NCBI RefSeq assembly: GCF_017876115.1
Contig: NZ_JAGINO010000015.1
Location: forward strand, 62,001-126,000
Reading direction: 5' to 3'
Origin: Azospirillum picis
GTDB taxonomy: Bacteria; Pseudomonadota; Alphaproteobacteria; Azospirillales; Azospirillaceae
DNA length: 64,000 bases
Positions within the stretch are counted from its first letter, which is position 1; each line of letters opens with the position of its first letter. Positions 10,201-18,492 of this stretch are shown piece by piece. Both the position numbers and the translations under genes were made by a program. Below the pieces are notes generated by a model that ran no database searches, was not told the origin of the DNA, and saw only the letters and a program-made list of their open reading frames with translations.

Positions 10201-12318
10201 GAGATGCAGGGACCGCCGCTCGTCTTCGGGGACGAGAGCATAGGCGCCCTCCTGGACACGGTCGTGGAGAAAGCGATAGTCATCCCCGGTCCGCATCAGC
10301 AGGCCGTCGGCCACCGCCCGGTCCAGGAAGCGTTCGACGTCGCCGGGCGGCATGCCGCTGGCAAGCGCAAGGGTGGAGAGCCTGCTGCCGCTGCCGAGGC
10401 AGGCGAGACGGACCAGCAGGCATCGGGTTTCCCGTGGGAGCGGGACGAGGCGCTCCGTCATCAGCGTGGCGATGTCGTCGCTCTGGCGTACCGTCTCGAT
10501 GGCGAGCAGATCCCAGGTCCAGCAACCGGTCGCACGGTCGAAGCCCAGCCATCCGGAGCGCTCCAGCGCCGCAAGAAGCTGCGAGGCGAAGAAGGCGTTG
10601 CCGCCGGTCCTGTCGTGCAGCAGCCCGGCCAGCGGTGCGGCGTCCTCTGGCTGGCGGTCCAGGCTGTCGGCGACCAACTGCCGGAGTTCGGCGGGCGAGA
10701 GCGGCGAAAGGCCGATCTCCTCGATGTCGATGTCTCGGTCGGCAGCACGCACCCGGTCGATCAGTGTCGCCAAGGGGTGGCCGGGCCCGACCTCGTCGCT
10801 TCGGTATGCCCCGATCAGCAGGAGATGCCCGAGGCCGCCGGATGCCAGCAGCCGGTCCAGCAGGTCGAGCGTGGCTCGGTCCAGCCATTGAAGGTCGTCG
10901 AGGACCAGGGCAAGCGGATGGTCGGGGCGGGCGAAGACCTGGAGGACCCGCCGGAACAGCAGGTCGAAGCGGTGCTGCGCTTCTCGCGGCGGCAGTGCCG
11001 CGACCGCCGGTTGCTCGCCGATCAGAAGCGTAAGGTTCGGGATGAGGCCCGTCATCAACGCCCCGTTGGTCCCCACCGCCTCGCGCAGCTCGCGCCGCCA
11101 ATGATCCTGGTGCACGGTCGGCAAACCCAGGATCCCGCCGACCAGCGATCGGAAGGCGTCCGACAGGCTGGCGTAGGGAAGGTCGCGCCTGCCCTGGTCG
11201 AACTTGCCGGCGGCGAATACCCCGCGCGGCGGCAGCACCTGCATCTGCAGCGTCCGGACGAGCGCCGATTTTCCGATGCCCGATTCGCCGGCAACCAGCA
11301 CCACGCCCATCCGGCCATGGTCGGCGACCCGCTGGAAGGCGGCGAGCAGGGTTGCGGCCGGCTGCTCGCGTCCGTACAGCACCGGTGGCGGGCACAATCC
11401 TTCCGGCTCATCGCGCTGGCCGATCGGAAAGACCGGAACATGTCCCTGGATCTCCCAGAGCCGCAGGGCGTCCGAGAGATCGCGCAGCAACCCGTCCGCG
11501 CTCTGGTATCGGTCCTCCGCCGGCTTGGCGAGCAGCCGGAGCAGGATGTCGCAGAGAACGGGCGCCAGCCGGGGCGCATGCACCGCCGGCGGAACCGGTG
11601 CACGGGTGAGGTGGCAATGGACCCATTCCGCGTCGTCGTTGGCCGTGAATGGGAGCGTTCCGGCGAGCAGTTCGTAGAGTACGACGCCCAGCGCATAAAG
11701 GTCGCTTCGCCTGTCCACCGGCCGGTTCATCCGGCCGGTCTGCTCCGGCGCCATATAGGCGGGCTGGTGGCGGCGTTCTGATGCCGCCGCGGCCTCCGGG
11801 AGTGGGGTGGCCGGCATCGGGCCGGCAAGGCCGAAGCCGGTCAGCCGCACCGTCAGGTCCTCCCCGACGAGCAGGTTGAATGGCCGCAGGTCGCGGTGCA
11901 GCAATCTGTGGCGATGCAGGTGCGCCACCGCCTCGGTGATGCGTACGGCAAGGATGAGCCGCCGGTGGAGCGTCCAGGTCGAGACCGCGAGGGCGCTCAG
12001 CGGCTGCCCGCCGGGATCGGCCATCATCAACACCGCGGCGGGCTCCATGGCGGCCAGCGGCGGAACGGCCTCCGCCGGTCGGAGAAGGAGGTCGAGCGGC
12101 TTGACCGCCCAGGCTGGATCCAGCCGTTGGGCGAGGTCGTGCTCCCGTTGCAGGAGCGGCTGTGCCGACCGGAGCCGGCCGTCCGGCGCGGCCATCCTGA
12201 ACAGGATCGGAAAAGGCTGGTCGGCGCGCGTCACGCGCAGCAGGCGTGTTTCGCCGTCGGTTGCGAGAACTGTCGCGCAGGGACCCGTTTCCGCCAGGTC
12301 ATTGGTCTTCATGCCCAT
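7207..12318 (-). CDS. Giant kinase-like / AAA ATPase / GAF / histidine kinase sensor
   Basis: 1703 residues from the chosen start (Met-Gly-Met at 12318; a second ATG is at 12312). The longer open frame to 12783 runs through the regulatory region and is unlikely to be coding. Domains in order: Ser/Thr-kinase-like (about 60-290, HRDLRPFN near residue 141, MAPEQTG later); AAA/STAND ATPase with Walker A GESGIGKS near 345 and Walker B LALVLDDLQWLD; a long helical TPR-like region (about 650-1300); GAF (about 1349-1490); HisKA_2 with EVHHRVKNNLQ near 1506; and HATPase (NELVSNALKHAF, DDGVGL). The kinase DFG triplet reads GFG, so that domain may be catalytically dead. A degenerate 15-bp repeat (LDGAG/LEGAG/FDGAG) lies in the linker before GAF. 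The family is known as a trifunctional kinase/ATPase/histidine kinase of unknown signal. Confidence 0.9.
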   Translation of the reverse strand: MGMKTNDLAETGPCATVLATDGETRLLRVTRADQPFPILFRMAAPDGRLRSAQPLLQREHDLAQRLDPAWAVKPLDLLLRPAEAVPPLAAMEPAAVLMMADPGGQPLSALAVSTWTLHRRLILAVRITEAVAHLHRHRLLHRDLRPFNLLVGEDLTVRLTGFGLAGPMPATPLPEAAAASERRHQPAYMAPEQTGRMNRPVDRRSDLYALGVVLYELLAGTLPFTANDDAEWVHCHLTRAPVPPAVHAPRLAPVLCDILLRLLAKPAEDRYQSADGLLRDLSDALRLWEIQGHVPVFPIGQRDEPEGLCPPPVLYGREQPAATLLAAFQRVADHGRMGVVLVAGESGIGKSALVRTLQMQVLPPRGVFAAGKFDQGRRDLPYASLSDAFRSLVGGILGLPTVHQDHWRRELREAVGTNGALMTGLIPNLTLLIGEQPAVAALPPREAQHRFDLLFRRVLQVFARPDHPLALVLDDLQWLDRATLDLLDRLLASGGLGHLLLIGAYRSDEVGPGHPLATLIDRVRAADRDIDIEEIGLSPLSPAELRQLVADSLDRQPEDAAPLAGLLHDRTGGNAFFASQLLAALERSGWLGFDRATGCWTWDLLAIETVRQSDDIATLMTERLVPLPRETRCLLVRLACLGSGSRLSTLALASGMPPGDVERFLDRAVADGLLMRTGDDYRFLHDRVQEGAYALVPEDERRSLHLDIARALHADTAGAVHGGVPDDAGGDRLFEMVGQYDQCLSLIESREEREQVAALYLAAGQRAKAASAHGSALTYVQTGLSLLAEAQGVERHRLRFDLERLRAECEFLNGDLDAAERHLIDLIGRAEDPTDRAAITALLVTIYTAIDRSDRAIESCLSYLRDTGVDWPPHPPPELAKREYRVLQSAIGVRPILSLTDLPAAADPASRATLDVLAAALPPAFFSDHNLVCLILCRMANLSLGHGATDASALGFAYLGMVAGPYFGDYAAGYAFGRLGFELAERHGLGRYRARVLMTFAYHVVPWTRDARSERRLLLRAFEEARETGDVTYGGFTSVTLVTSMLASGDPLETVQQTAETRLAYVRQVRFGLCADILTTQIRMLRALRGQTDALGSLDGLDFDNAAFEARLLANRSLDIAICWHWIRSLQLSCIAGDMAAAVLAAERAEGLLWTTSGHLEMVEYHFHAGVARAALMDESAGGEWHRHSLALLHHRDQLRDWAGNNPDGFEARFALLEAEAARLEGRSEDAMRGFDRAVQAAQRSALPQVEALANERAAAFYRRSGLPTLELACLREAATCYRRWGATAKVRQIEQRHPVLAVARQDALPAPAPAALDGAGLEGAGFDGAGLATLLETLRAMSDQASVEQVTATLLTLVLEHAGASRGLLILARGEQLRVEAEATTRPSDVSVHLVREDADRFPLPHSMIHGAIRERQAMIVDDTRAAGPFSADPYFQDTDARSLLCMPLVRRKRVVGLLHLENTLATHAFTRKRIDMLTLLGAQAAAALETATLEEKEALLKEVHHRVKNNLQLVTSLLNLQANRIADKSVAALFADSRDRVHSMALVHESLYRLGSFARVPIRAHLESVCAHLLQAYAAQSGPVRLITELDDLKLDLDRAIPCGLIVNELVSNALKHAFPDGRGGVLHIGLAADGQDCRLSVRDDGVGLSTEHDIDKLNTVGLRLVDDLSSQLHGSLQCSSTAGSEFIVTFPLMGRTRGFE
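8326..8370 (-). repeat. Three degenerate 15-bp repeats in the giant sensor gene
   Basis: On the minus strand, three successive 15-bp units (8356-8370, 8341-8355, 8326-8340) encode LDGAG, LEGAG and FDGAG in the linker just before the GAF domain. The units differ at several bases, so the array is old or decayed. It is one of five places in the window with a 15-bp period. Confidence 0.75.
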
Positions 12319-12776
12319 ACCGCCAGCCGCCCTCGCAGAGCCTTTCACGCCGTTCCGCCACCGGTGCCGGGGCACGCCCTGCGGAAGCCCGCCGGCACAC
12401 GCCGTCCGACAGCAGGAGGGTCGTCGGGACTTTCGGCGTTTTCCAGGAGCATGTGAGCACCGGACAGGGGCGCCGTCCAGGGTGAAAGGCCGTTTCCAGC
12501 CAAGGGGTTGGAAGGTCCTAGACCAAAGTCTAGGATGGCTCCCCCTAGTCACTATGAAGTCAAATCTGCGTCTAGTGGTTTTTCCCGGCCGCCCGCAGCT
12601 ATCCTGCGTCACATGGAAGCAGCCGATAGCAACCCCTTGACTTGGTCGCTCGGCTGCCTCGCGTGCCGGCTCCGGCACGGCAGAAGACTCCGGCCGGATG
12701 AACGGCCGGATGCTGCAGGCGGTGACAGGGACGCCGTTGGAGCCGGCTGCCGATGGGCAAGCCAAGGGAGACCACA
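12319..12776. promoter_or_regulatory. Divergent regulatory region with CTAGAC palindromes
   Basis: This 458-bp gap separates the divergent giant sensor and AraC genes. A perfect 18-bp inverted repeat CCTAGACCAAAGTCTAGG lies at 12517-12534 (7-bp arms, 4-bp spacer). Two related half-sites follow at 12544-12550 (CCTAGTC) and 12570-12576 (GTCTAGT), in the same divergent orientation. The local sequence is more AT-rich than its surroundings. A good Shine-Dalgarno sequence AAGGGAG at 12764-12770 serves the AraC gene. I infer a binding site for the FixJ-type regulator or for the AraC protein; neither is shown by the sequence alone. Confidence 0.6.
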
Positions 12777-13733
12777 ATGGCACGAGCCGTTGTAAGCAAC
12801 ATCGACCTGGACTTCATCCCGACCCGGGATCGGCCGAAGGTGCTGGTTCGGAGCATTGCGGCCGGATCGGTGGGCATCGCACGCGTGCGGTGCGACAGCG
12901 ACGGGCTCGGGCCTTTCGCCAGCCCGATGATCGAGGACGCCTTCCTCATCAGTCATCACCTCTCAAATTTCCAGTCCGACGTCTGGGTCGACGGCAAGCC
13001 GGTGCCCAAGCCGCGCCATATCGCCGGGCTGACCAGCATCCACGACTTCCGCCGACGCATCGCATGCACCATGCACACGGCCTTCGACACGATGACGTTC
13101 CATCTGCCGCGCTCCACGCTGGACATCGTGTTGCCGGAGTGCCGGATGGAGAGGCTGGAGGATCTTTCGATCCAGCCCAGCCGTCCGGTCGATGACCCGG
13201 CGATCACGGCGCTGGCCGCGGCCATGCTGCCGGCGCTGACCATGCCGGAGCGGATCAGCGCGCTGCTGCTCGACCATCTCGCCTGCGCGCTGGTGACCCA
13301 CCTGGCAAGCACCTACGGCCGGCTGTCGACCGGCCGGAGCGGCGGAACCCTGGCACCCTGGCAGGAGCGGCGGGTGAAGGACATGATCTCCGCCCGGCTG
13401 AACGGCGACATCCGCCTGTCGGACCTTGCGGCCGAGTGCCGGCTGTCGGTGGGCCATTTCGTCCGTGCCTTCCGCAACACCACCGACACCACCCCGCACC
13501 AATGGCTGCTGCATCGCCGGGTCGACCACGCCAAGGCGCTGATGAAGGATCCGGGCCGGACGCTCGCCGACATCGCGCTTGACTGCGGCTTCGCCGACCA
13601 GAGCCATTTCACCCGCACCTTCAGCCGGATCGCCGGCGTCACGCCGCGCGTGTGGCGGCACCGCAACGCCGTCTCCTGCGATGGGCCGGCCGGCGACAGG
13701 GGAGTGGGGCTGGCTGCCGGGCAGTTCGTCTGA
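12777..13733 (+). CDS. AraC family transcriptional regulator
   Basis: 318 residues, with the start at 12777 fixed by AAGGGAG seven bases upstream; the earlier ATG at 12753 has no such site. The N-terminal half (about 1-200) is an AraC-type sensing domain without recognisable ligand residues. The C-terminal hundred residues carry the two HTH motifs: DIRLSDLAAECRLSVGHFVRAF, then TLADIALDCGFADQSHFTRTF and the terminal GVTPRVWR. It is transcribed away from the giant sensor across a palindrome-rich region, so it is probably controlled by that cascade or regulates it. Its target genes are not evident. Confidence 0.9.
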   Translation: MARAVVSNIDLDFIPTRDRPKVLVRSIAAGSVGIARVRCDSDGLGPFASPMIEDAFLISHHLSNFQSDVWVDGKPVPKPRHIAGLTSIHDFRRRIACTMHTAFDTMTFHLPRSTLDIVLPECRMERLEDLSIQPSRPVDDPAITALAAAMLPALTMPERISALLLDHLACALVTHLASTYGRLSTGRSGGTLAPWQERRVKDMISARLNGDIRLSDLAAECRLSVGHFVRAFRNTTDTTPHQWLLHRRVDHAKALMKDPGRTLADIALDCGFADQSHFTRTFSRIAGVTPRVWRHRNAVSCDGPAGDRGVGLAAGQFV

Positions 13734-13738
13734 CCTGT

Positions 13739-15526
13739 TCAGAACCTCCAGACCAGCGGGATCAGCAGCGAGCCGGCCAGGATGACCAGCAGGTCCAGCC
13801 CCAGCCCCAGCCGGGCGAAATCGGCGAAGCGGTAGCCGCCGATCCCCATCACCAGGGTGTTGTTGTGATGGCCGAACGGGGTGAGGAAGTCGCAGGACGC
13901 CCCGATGGCGACCGCGATGAGGAAGGGGTCGGGCGAGACGCCCAGCCCGTTGGCGAGGCCGAGGGCGACCGGTGACATCACGACCACCGTCGCCGGGTTG
14001 TTCAGCACCGGCGTCAGCAGCATGGTGATCCCCAGCAGCAGGGTCAGCATGGCGTGCGGACCGGAGCCGCCGGCTCCGTGGAGCAGGAGGGCGGCGATCT
14101 GCCCGGCGGTGCCGGTGTTCTGCAGGGCATCGCCCAGCGGGATGACGGCGGCGAGCAGAACGATCACCGGCCAGTCTATCGCCTCGTAGATCTCGGGCGG
14201 GCGCAGGCAGCGCGCCGCCACCAGCACCAGCACGCCGATGCTGAACACCACGGCTATCGGCCCGATCTCCAGCGCGGCCAGCAGAACGGCGACGATGAAG
14301 ACCAGGGCGGCGATCGCGGCCCTGCGCGGCGGCAGTTCGGCACCATGCCGGCTCGCGTCGCCGCTTCCGCGGTCGGCGAGAAGGAGGCAGCCCAGGTCGG
14401 CGGCGGCGGTGCGGACGGCCTCCGGTTCGCCATGCAGCAACAGAACATCGCCGACGGAGAGCGACGCGTCCGCCAGCCGTCCTTCCGCCCGCCGCTGCTG
14501 GCGCATCGCCGCGACCAGGGTGACACCGAAACGGCCCTCCAGATCGAGGGTCGCGGCACAGCTTCCCTGGATGATGGCATTCGGTGCGACCACCGCCTCG
14601 ACCTCGACACCGTCGGCCGTTCCGGCGCCTGGCGGTATCAGGCCGTCAGAGGCGGCGAGCGCCGGGAGCGCCGCCACCCCCACCCGAAGCAGCAGGATGT
14701 CGTGCGCCTGCAGCGCCTGCTCGGCCATCCGGCCGAACAGGCGGCGCCCGCAGCGGAGGATGCCGTAGACCCGGGCGTTGCGCTCCCGCTCCAACTGCGC
14801 GACCGGCCGCCCGACGAACGGCGAGGATGGCGCCACCACCAGTTCGGTGTCGTAGAGCGGCGCATCATCGGCCGCTTCCCCGTCGTTGGCTTCCTGCGCG
14901 ACCTTCCGACCGGTTCCGGCCGGTGGACGCAGGACCCGGACGGCGACGGCCAGATAGCAGACCCCCAGGAGCGTCAGCGGGGCGGCGACCGGGGTGAAGG
15001 CGAACATCCCGAACGGCTCGCCCGTCGTGCCGGCCCGGACGCGGGAGACCAGGAGGTTGGCGGGCGTGCCGATCAGCGTCACCATTCCGCCCAGGAGGGT
15101 CGCATAGGACAGCGGCATCAGGTAGAGGGCCGGCGAGCGGCCATACCGCCTGGCGGCCCATAAGGCGACCGGCATGAAGAGGGCCAGCGCGCCGATGTTG
15201 TTCATGAAGGCCGAGGCCAGCGCCGCCAGCCCGCACAGCACCAGAAGCTGCCCGGTCAGGCCGGAGACGCCGCCCAGCAGCCGTTCCGCCACGGCGTCGA
15301 ACCGGTTGGACCGCGTGAGGGTGCGCGACAGCACCAGCACGCCGGCCACCGTGACCACCGCCGGGTTGGCGAAGCCGGCGAAGGCCGCCTCCGCCGGAAC
15401 CAAGCGCAGCGCGACGGCGGTCATCAGCCCGGCCATCGCCACGATGTCGTAGCGCCAGCGGCCGGCGACGAAGCCGGCCAGCATCGCCACGAGGATGGCG
15501 GACAACGCCGCCTGGTCGAACCCCAT
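13739..15526 (-). CDS. SLC13-family anion permease with TrkA-C (RCK_C) domains
   Basis: 595-residue membrane transporter. Hydrophobic segments before about residue 200 include FMNNIGALALFMPVALWAARR and MVTLIGTPANLLVSR, the helix-hairpin motifs of the SLC13/DASS fold. A central soluble region (about 220-400) contains two RCK_C-like units (PFVGRPVAQLERERNARVYG; then ILQGSCAATLDLEGRFGVTL). Further membrane segments follow, ending in LNNPATVVVMSPVALGLANGLG and FGHHNNTLVMGIGGYRF. It starts at ATG 15526 (GTG at 15529 is possible). It lies 111 bp downstream of the sulfate ABC operon on the same strand, so sulfate is the likely substrate (inference from context; the family also carries other anions). 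Confidence 0.85.
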   Translation of the reverse strand: MGFDQAALSAILVAMLAGFVAGRWRYDIVAMAGLMTAVALRLVPAEAAFAGFANPAVVTVAGVLVLSRTLTRSNRFDAVAERLLGGVSGLTGQLLVLCGLAALASAFMNNIGALALFMPVALWAARRYGRSPALYLMPLSYATLLGGMVTLIGTPANLLVSRVRAGTTGEPFGMFAFTPVAAPLTLLGVCYLAVAVRVLRPPAGTGRKVAQEANDGEAADDAPLYDTELVVAPSSPFVGRPVAQLERERNARVYGILRCGRRLFGRMAEQALQAHDILLLRVGVAALPALAASDGLIPPGAGTADGVEVEAVVAPNAIIQGSCAATLDLEGRFGVTLVAAMRQQRRAEGRLADASLSVGDVLLLHGEPEAVRTAAADLGCLLLADRGSGDASRHGAELPPRRAAIAALVFIVAVLLAALEIGPIAVVFSIGVLVLVAARCLRPPEIYEAIDWPVIVLLAAVIPLGDALQNTGTAGQIAALLLHGAGGSGPHAMLTLLLGITMLLTPVLNNPATVVVMSPVALGLANGLGVSPDPFLIAVAIGASCDFLTPFGHHNNTLVMGIGGYRFADFARLGLGLDLLVILAGSLLIPLVWRF

Positions 15527-15640
15527 CACCCCTTATCCGTCTGGCCGAACCGTCCGGTCATCCTGCGCAGGGAGCGGGCGCGGCGCAAGCCGGCGGACCG
15601 GCCGAGGGATGGACACCGGACGGCAGACGGGGGAGCGGAG

Positions 15641-16756
15641 TCACAGCCGCTGCACCACCGGGCCCGAGGCTCCGCCGCGGAAGGGAACGAGGGCCATCGG
15701 CTCCGGCCGGTCGGGCCGGTCGGCAGGGAACACCAGGCCGCGGCGCAGCACCACCCGCACCCGGTCGCCGGCGCGGAAGGGCATCCGGTCGTCCGCCGGG
15801 ACGGCGACCTCCAGCAGGGTTCCGGCATAGTCGACCTCGGCCCGCACCAGCGGCCCGACCTCGTAGACGCGGCGGACGGTCCCGGTGGCCTGGTCGTCGC
15901 CGGCAGGCTGCAGCTCGATGTCGTGCGGGCGGACATAGACCACCGCCGGGCCGGCCTGGCCCGACACGCCGCCGAGCGGCTGGCCCTGGGAGGCGAGGCG
16001 GACCTGGCCGCCCTCGACCCGGCATTCGATGCGGTTGGCATCGCCCAGGAAGTCATAGACGAAGGCGGTGGCCGGCTGGCGATAGACCTCCGTCGGCGTG
16101 CCGACCTGCTCGATCCGGCCCTGGCTCATCACCACGACGCGGTCGGCGAGCTCCAGCGCCTCCTCCTGGTCGTGGGTGACGAAGACGCTGGTGATGCCCA
16201 TGGCGTCATGCAGGTGGCGCAACCAGCGGCGCAGCTCCTTGCGGACCTTGGCGTCGAGCGCGCCGAACGGCTCGTCGAGCAGCAGGACGCGCGGTTCGAT
16301 CGCCAGCGCGCGGGCGAGCGCCACCCGCTGGCGCTGGCCGCCGGAGAGCTGGGAAGGATAGCGGGTGGCGAGCTTGTCGAGCTGGACCAGCCGCAGCAGT
16401 TCGTTCACGCGGTCGGCGATGACCGACTTCGCCGGGCGCTGGCTGCGCGGACGCACCTGCAGCCCGAAGGCGACGTTGTCGAACACCGTCATGTGGCGGA
16501 ACAGCGCGTAGTGCTGGAAGACGAAGCCGACCTGGCGGTCGCGCGGATGGCGCTGCAGCGCGTCCTCCCCGCCGAACAGCACGGTGCCGCCGTCGGGGGT
16601 CTCCAGTCCGGCGATGATGCGCAGGAGCGTGGTCTTTCCCGAACCGCTCGGACCCAGCAGGGCCACCAGTTCGCCGCTGCCGATGCGCAGGTCGACGGAG
16701 TTCAGCGCGGTATAGGCGCCGAAGCGCTTGGTGATGGCCTGGATGTCGATGTTCAT
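15641..16756 (-). CDS. cysA: Sulfate/thiosulfate ABC transporter ATPase CysA
   Basis: 371-residue ATPase. The start at 16756 is preceded by AGGGGAGA, so the longer frame is rejected. It has Walker A GPSGSGKTT, Q-loop GFVFQHYALFRHMTVFDNVAFGL, signature LSGGQRQRVALARAL, Walker B VLLLDEPFGALDAKVRKELRRWLRHLHD (the CysA-typical continuation) and switch VTHDQEEALELADRV. A C-terminal TOBE-like regulatory domain covers about 240-371. It energises the CysT-CysW channel encoded just upstream. Gene order on the minus strand is sbp, cysT, cysW, cysA, as in known sulfate operons. Confidence 0.95.
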   Translation of the reverse strand: MNIDIQAITKRFGAYTALNSVDLRIGSGELVALLGPSGSGKTTLLRIIAGLETPDGGTVLFGGEDALQRHPRDRQVGFVFQHYALFRHMTVFDNVAFGLQVRPRSQRPAKSVIADRVNELLRLVQLDKLATRYPSQLSGGQRQRVALARALAIEPRVLLLDEPFGALDAKVRKELRRWLRHLHDAMGITSVFVTHDQEEALELADRVVVMSQGRIEQVGTPTEVYRQPATAFVYDFLGDANRIECRVEGGQVRLASQGQPLGGVSGQAGPAVVYVRPHDIELQPAGDDQATGTVRRVYEVGPLVRAEVDYAGTLLEVAVPADDRMPFRAGDRVRVVLRRGLVFPADRPDRPEPMALVPFRGGASGPVVQRL

Positions 16757-16775
16757 GGCAGATCTCCCCTTTCGC

Positions 16776-17654
16776 CTAGTGACGGCGGCTGGCGGCGAGT
16801 TCGCCGGCATAGCGCCATTCCAACAGGCTCTTGACCACCAGCGTGACCAGGGCCAGCAGGGCCAGCAGTGAAGCGACCGCGAAGGCGGCCACCATGTTGT
16901 ATTCGTTATAGAGGATCTCGACGTGCAGCGGCATGGTGTTGGTCTCGCCCCGGATGTGGCCGGAGACGACCGACACGGCGCCGAACTCGCCCATCGCGCG
17001 GGCGTTGCACAGCAGGACGCCGTACAGCAGGCCCCAGCGGATCTTCGGCAGGGTGACGCGGCGGAAGGTCTGCCAGCCCGAGGCGCCCAGCATGATCGCC
17101 GCCTCCTCCTCCTCCGCCCCCTGCTCCTGCATCAGCGGGATCAGCTCGCGGGCCACGAAGGGGAAGGTGACGAAGATGGTGGCCAGGACGATGCCGGGCA
17201 GGGCGAAGACGATCTGGATGTCGTGGTCGCGCAGCCAGGGCCCCAGCCAGCCGTTCAGGCCGAACAGCAGGACGTAGATCAGGCCGGCGATCACCGGCGA
17301 CACCGAGAAGGGCAGGTCGATCAGCGTCGTCAGCAGGCTCTTGCCGCGGAACTCGAAGCGCGCGATGCACCAGGCGGCCGCGACGCCGAACACTAGGTTG
17401 AGCGGCACGGCGATGGCGGCGGCCATCAGGGTCAGGCGGATGGCGGCGAGCGCGTCCGGCTCGACCAGCGAATCCAGCCAGGCCTGGACGCCGCCGGCGA
17501 AGGCCTGGGCGAACACGACGGCCAGCGGCAGCACCAGGAAGATGGCGAGAAAGGCGAGCGCCGTCCCGATCAGGACCCCGCGCACCAGCCGGGGCTCGCT
17601 GCGGACCGGCCGCGCCGGGGCGGCGGCGGGGCCGAAGAAGGCGTCAAGAGCCAT
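16776..17654 (-). CDS. cysW: Sulfate ABC transporter permease CysW
   Basis: 292-residue inner-membrane permease with about six hydrophobic segments. A short proline-rich N-terminus precedes the first helix (FLVLPLAVVFAQAF). The CysW-typical stretch IDLPFSVSPVIAGLIYVLLFG and the EAA loop EEEEAAIMLGASGWQTFRRVTLPKIRWGLLYGV are present. The end (TNTMPLHVEILYNEYNMVAAFAVAS) is characteristic of CysW. It overlaps cysT by 11 bases and lies 19 bp before cysA. Confidence 0.94.
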   Translation of the reverse strand: MALDAFFGPAAAPARPVRSEPRLVRGVLIGTALAFLAIFLVLPLAVVFAQAFAGGVQAWLDSLVEPDALAAIRLTLMAAAIAVPLNLVFGVAAAWCIARFEFRGKSLLTTLIDLPFSVSPVIAGLIYVLLFGLNGWLGPWLRDHDIQIVFALPGIVLATIFVTFPFVARELIPLMQEQGAEEEEAAIMLGASGWQTFRRVTLPKIRWGLLYGVLLCNARAMGEFGAVSVVSGHIRGETNTMPLHVEILYNEYNMVAAFAVASLLALLALVTLVVKSLLEWRYAGELAASRRH

Positions 17655-18489
17655 GGCGCGACCTCACCCACTGTTGCAACAGGTTGATGACCAGCAGGAG
17701 GGCGAAGGAGACGCCCAGCATCATCGTCGCCACTGCCGCGGCCCCGCCGTAGTCGTACTGTTCCAGGCGGATGACGATCAGCAGCGGCACGATCTCCGAC
17801 ACCATCGGCAGGTTGCCGGCGATGAAGATGACCGAGCCGTACTCGCCGAGCGCACGGGCGAAGGCCATGGCGAAGCCGGTGAGCAGCGCCGGCAGGATGG
17901 CCGGCAGGATGACCCGGACGAAGGTCGCGAGCCGGCCGGCGCCCAGCATGCCCGCCGCCTCCTCCTGCTCCGCCTCGAAGTCCTGCAGCACGGGTTCGAC
18001 CATGCGCACGACGAAGGGCAGCCCGATGAAGATCAGGGCGATGGTGATGCCGATCGGGGTGAAGGCGACCTTGATGCCCAGCGAGGCGAGCATCCCGCCG
18101 ACCCAGCCGTTGGGGGCATAGAGCCCGGTCAGTGCGATGCCGGCGACCGCCGTCGGCAGGGCGAAGGGCAGGTCGACGATGGCGTCCACCAGCTTCTTGC
18201 CGGGAAAGTCGTAGCGCACCAGCACCCAGGCCACCACCAGCCCGAAGACGGCGTTGACGAGGGCCGCCACCAGCGCGGTGGCGAGGCTGATCTGGAAGGC
18301 CGCCAGCACGCGCGGCTGCAGAACCGATTTCCAGAAGCCGTCCCAGCCGAGCCCCGCCGCCGAAGCCACCAGGGCTGCCAGCGGCACCAGCACGATCAGC
18401 GACAGGTAGGTCAGGGTGATCCCCAGCGTGAGGCCGAAGCCCGGCAGCACGCTGGGCTGCCGGAGCCCGCCGGCAGTGGCGGCGGCCAT
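17644..18489 (-). CDS. cysT: Sulfate ABC transporter permease CysT
   Basis: 281-residue permease, partner of CysW. It starts with a short tail and then GFGLTLGITLTYLSLIVLVPLAALV, a CysT hallmark. The segment DLPFALPTAVAGIALTGLYAPNGWVGG and the EAA-type loop AEQEEAAGMLGAGRLATFVRVILP follow, then GEYGSVIFIAGNLPMVSEIVPLLI near the C-terminus. The start is three bases after the sbp stop. A longer open frame to 18565 is an overlapping reading in another frame and is rejected. Confidence 0.94.
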   Translation of the reverse strand: MAAATAGGLRQPSVLPGFGLTLGITLTYLSLIVLVPLAALVASAAGLGWDGFWKSVLQPRVLAAFQISLATALVAALVNAVFGLVVAWVLVRYDFPGKKLVDAIVDLPFALPTAVAGIALTGLYAPNGWVGGMLASLGIKVAFTPIGITIALIFIGLPFVVRMVEPVLQDFEAEQEEAAGMLGAGRLATFVRVILPAILPALLTGFAMAFARALGEYGSVIFIAGNLPMVSEIVPLLIVIRLEQYDYGGAAAVATMMLGVSFALLLVINLLQQWVRSRHGS

Positions 18490-18492
18490 GGC

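Noticed and set aside
9697..11781. Long plus-strand frame antisense to the giant sensor
   Set aside because: The minus strand carries kinase, Walker and GAF motifs; the antisense product is low-complexity, a normal effect of high GC.
12319..12783. N-terminal extension of the giant sensor
   Set aside because: It crosses the palindromic regulatory region and the AraC start and has no protein-like composition; ATG 12318 gives a family-like start.
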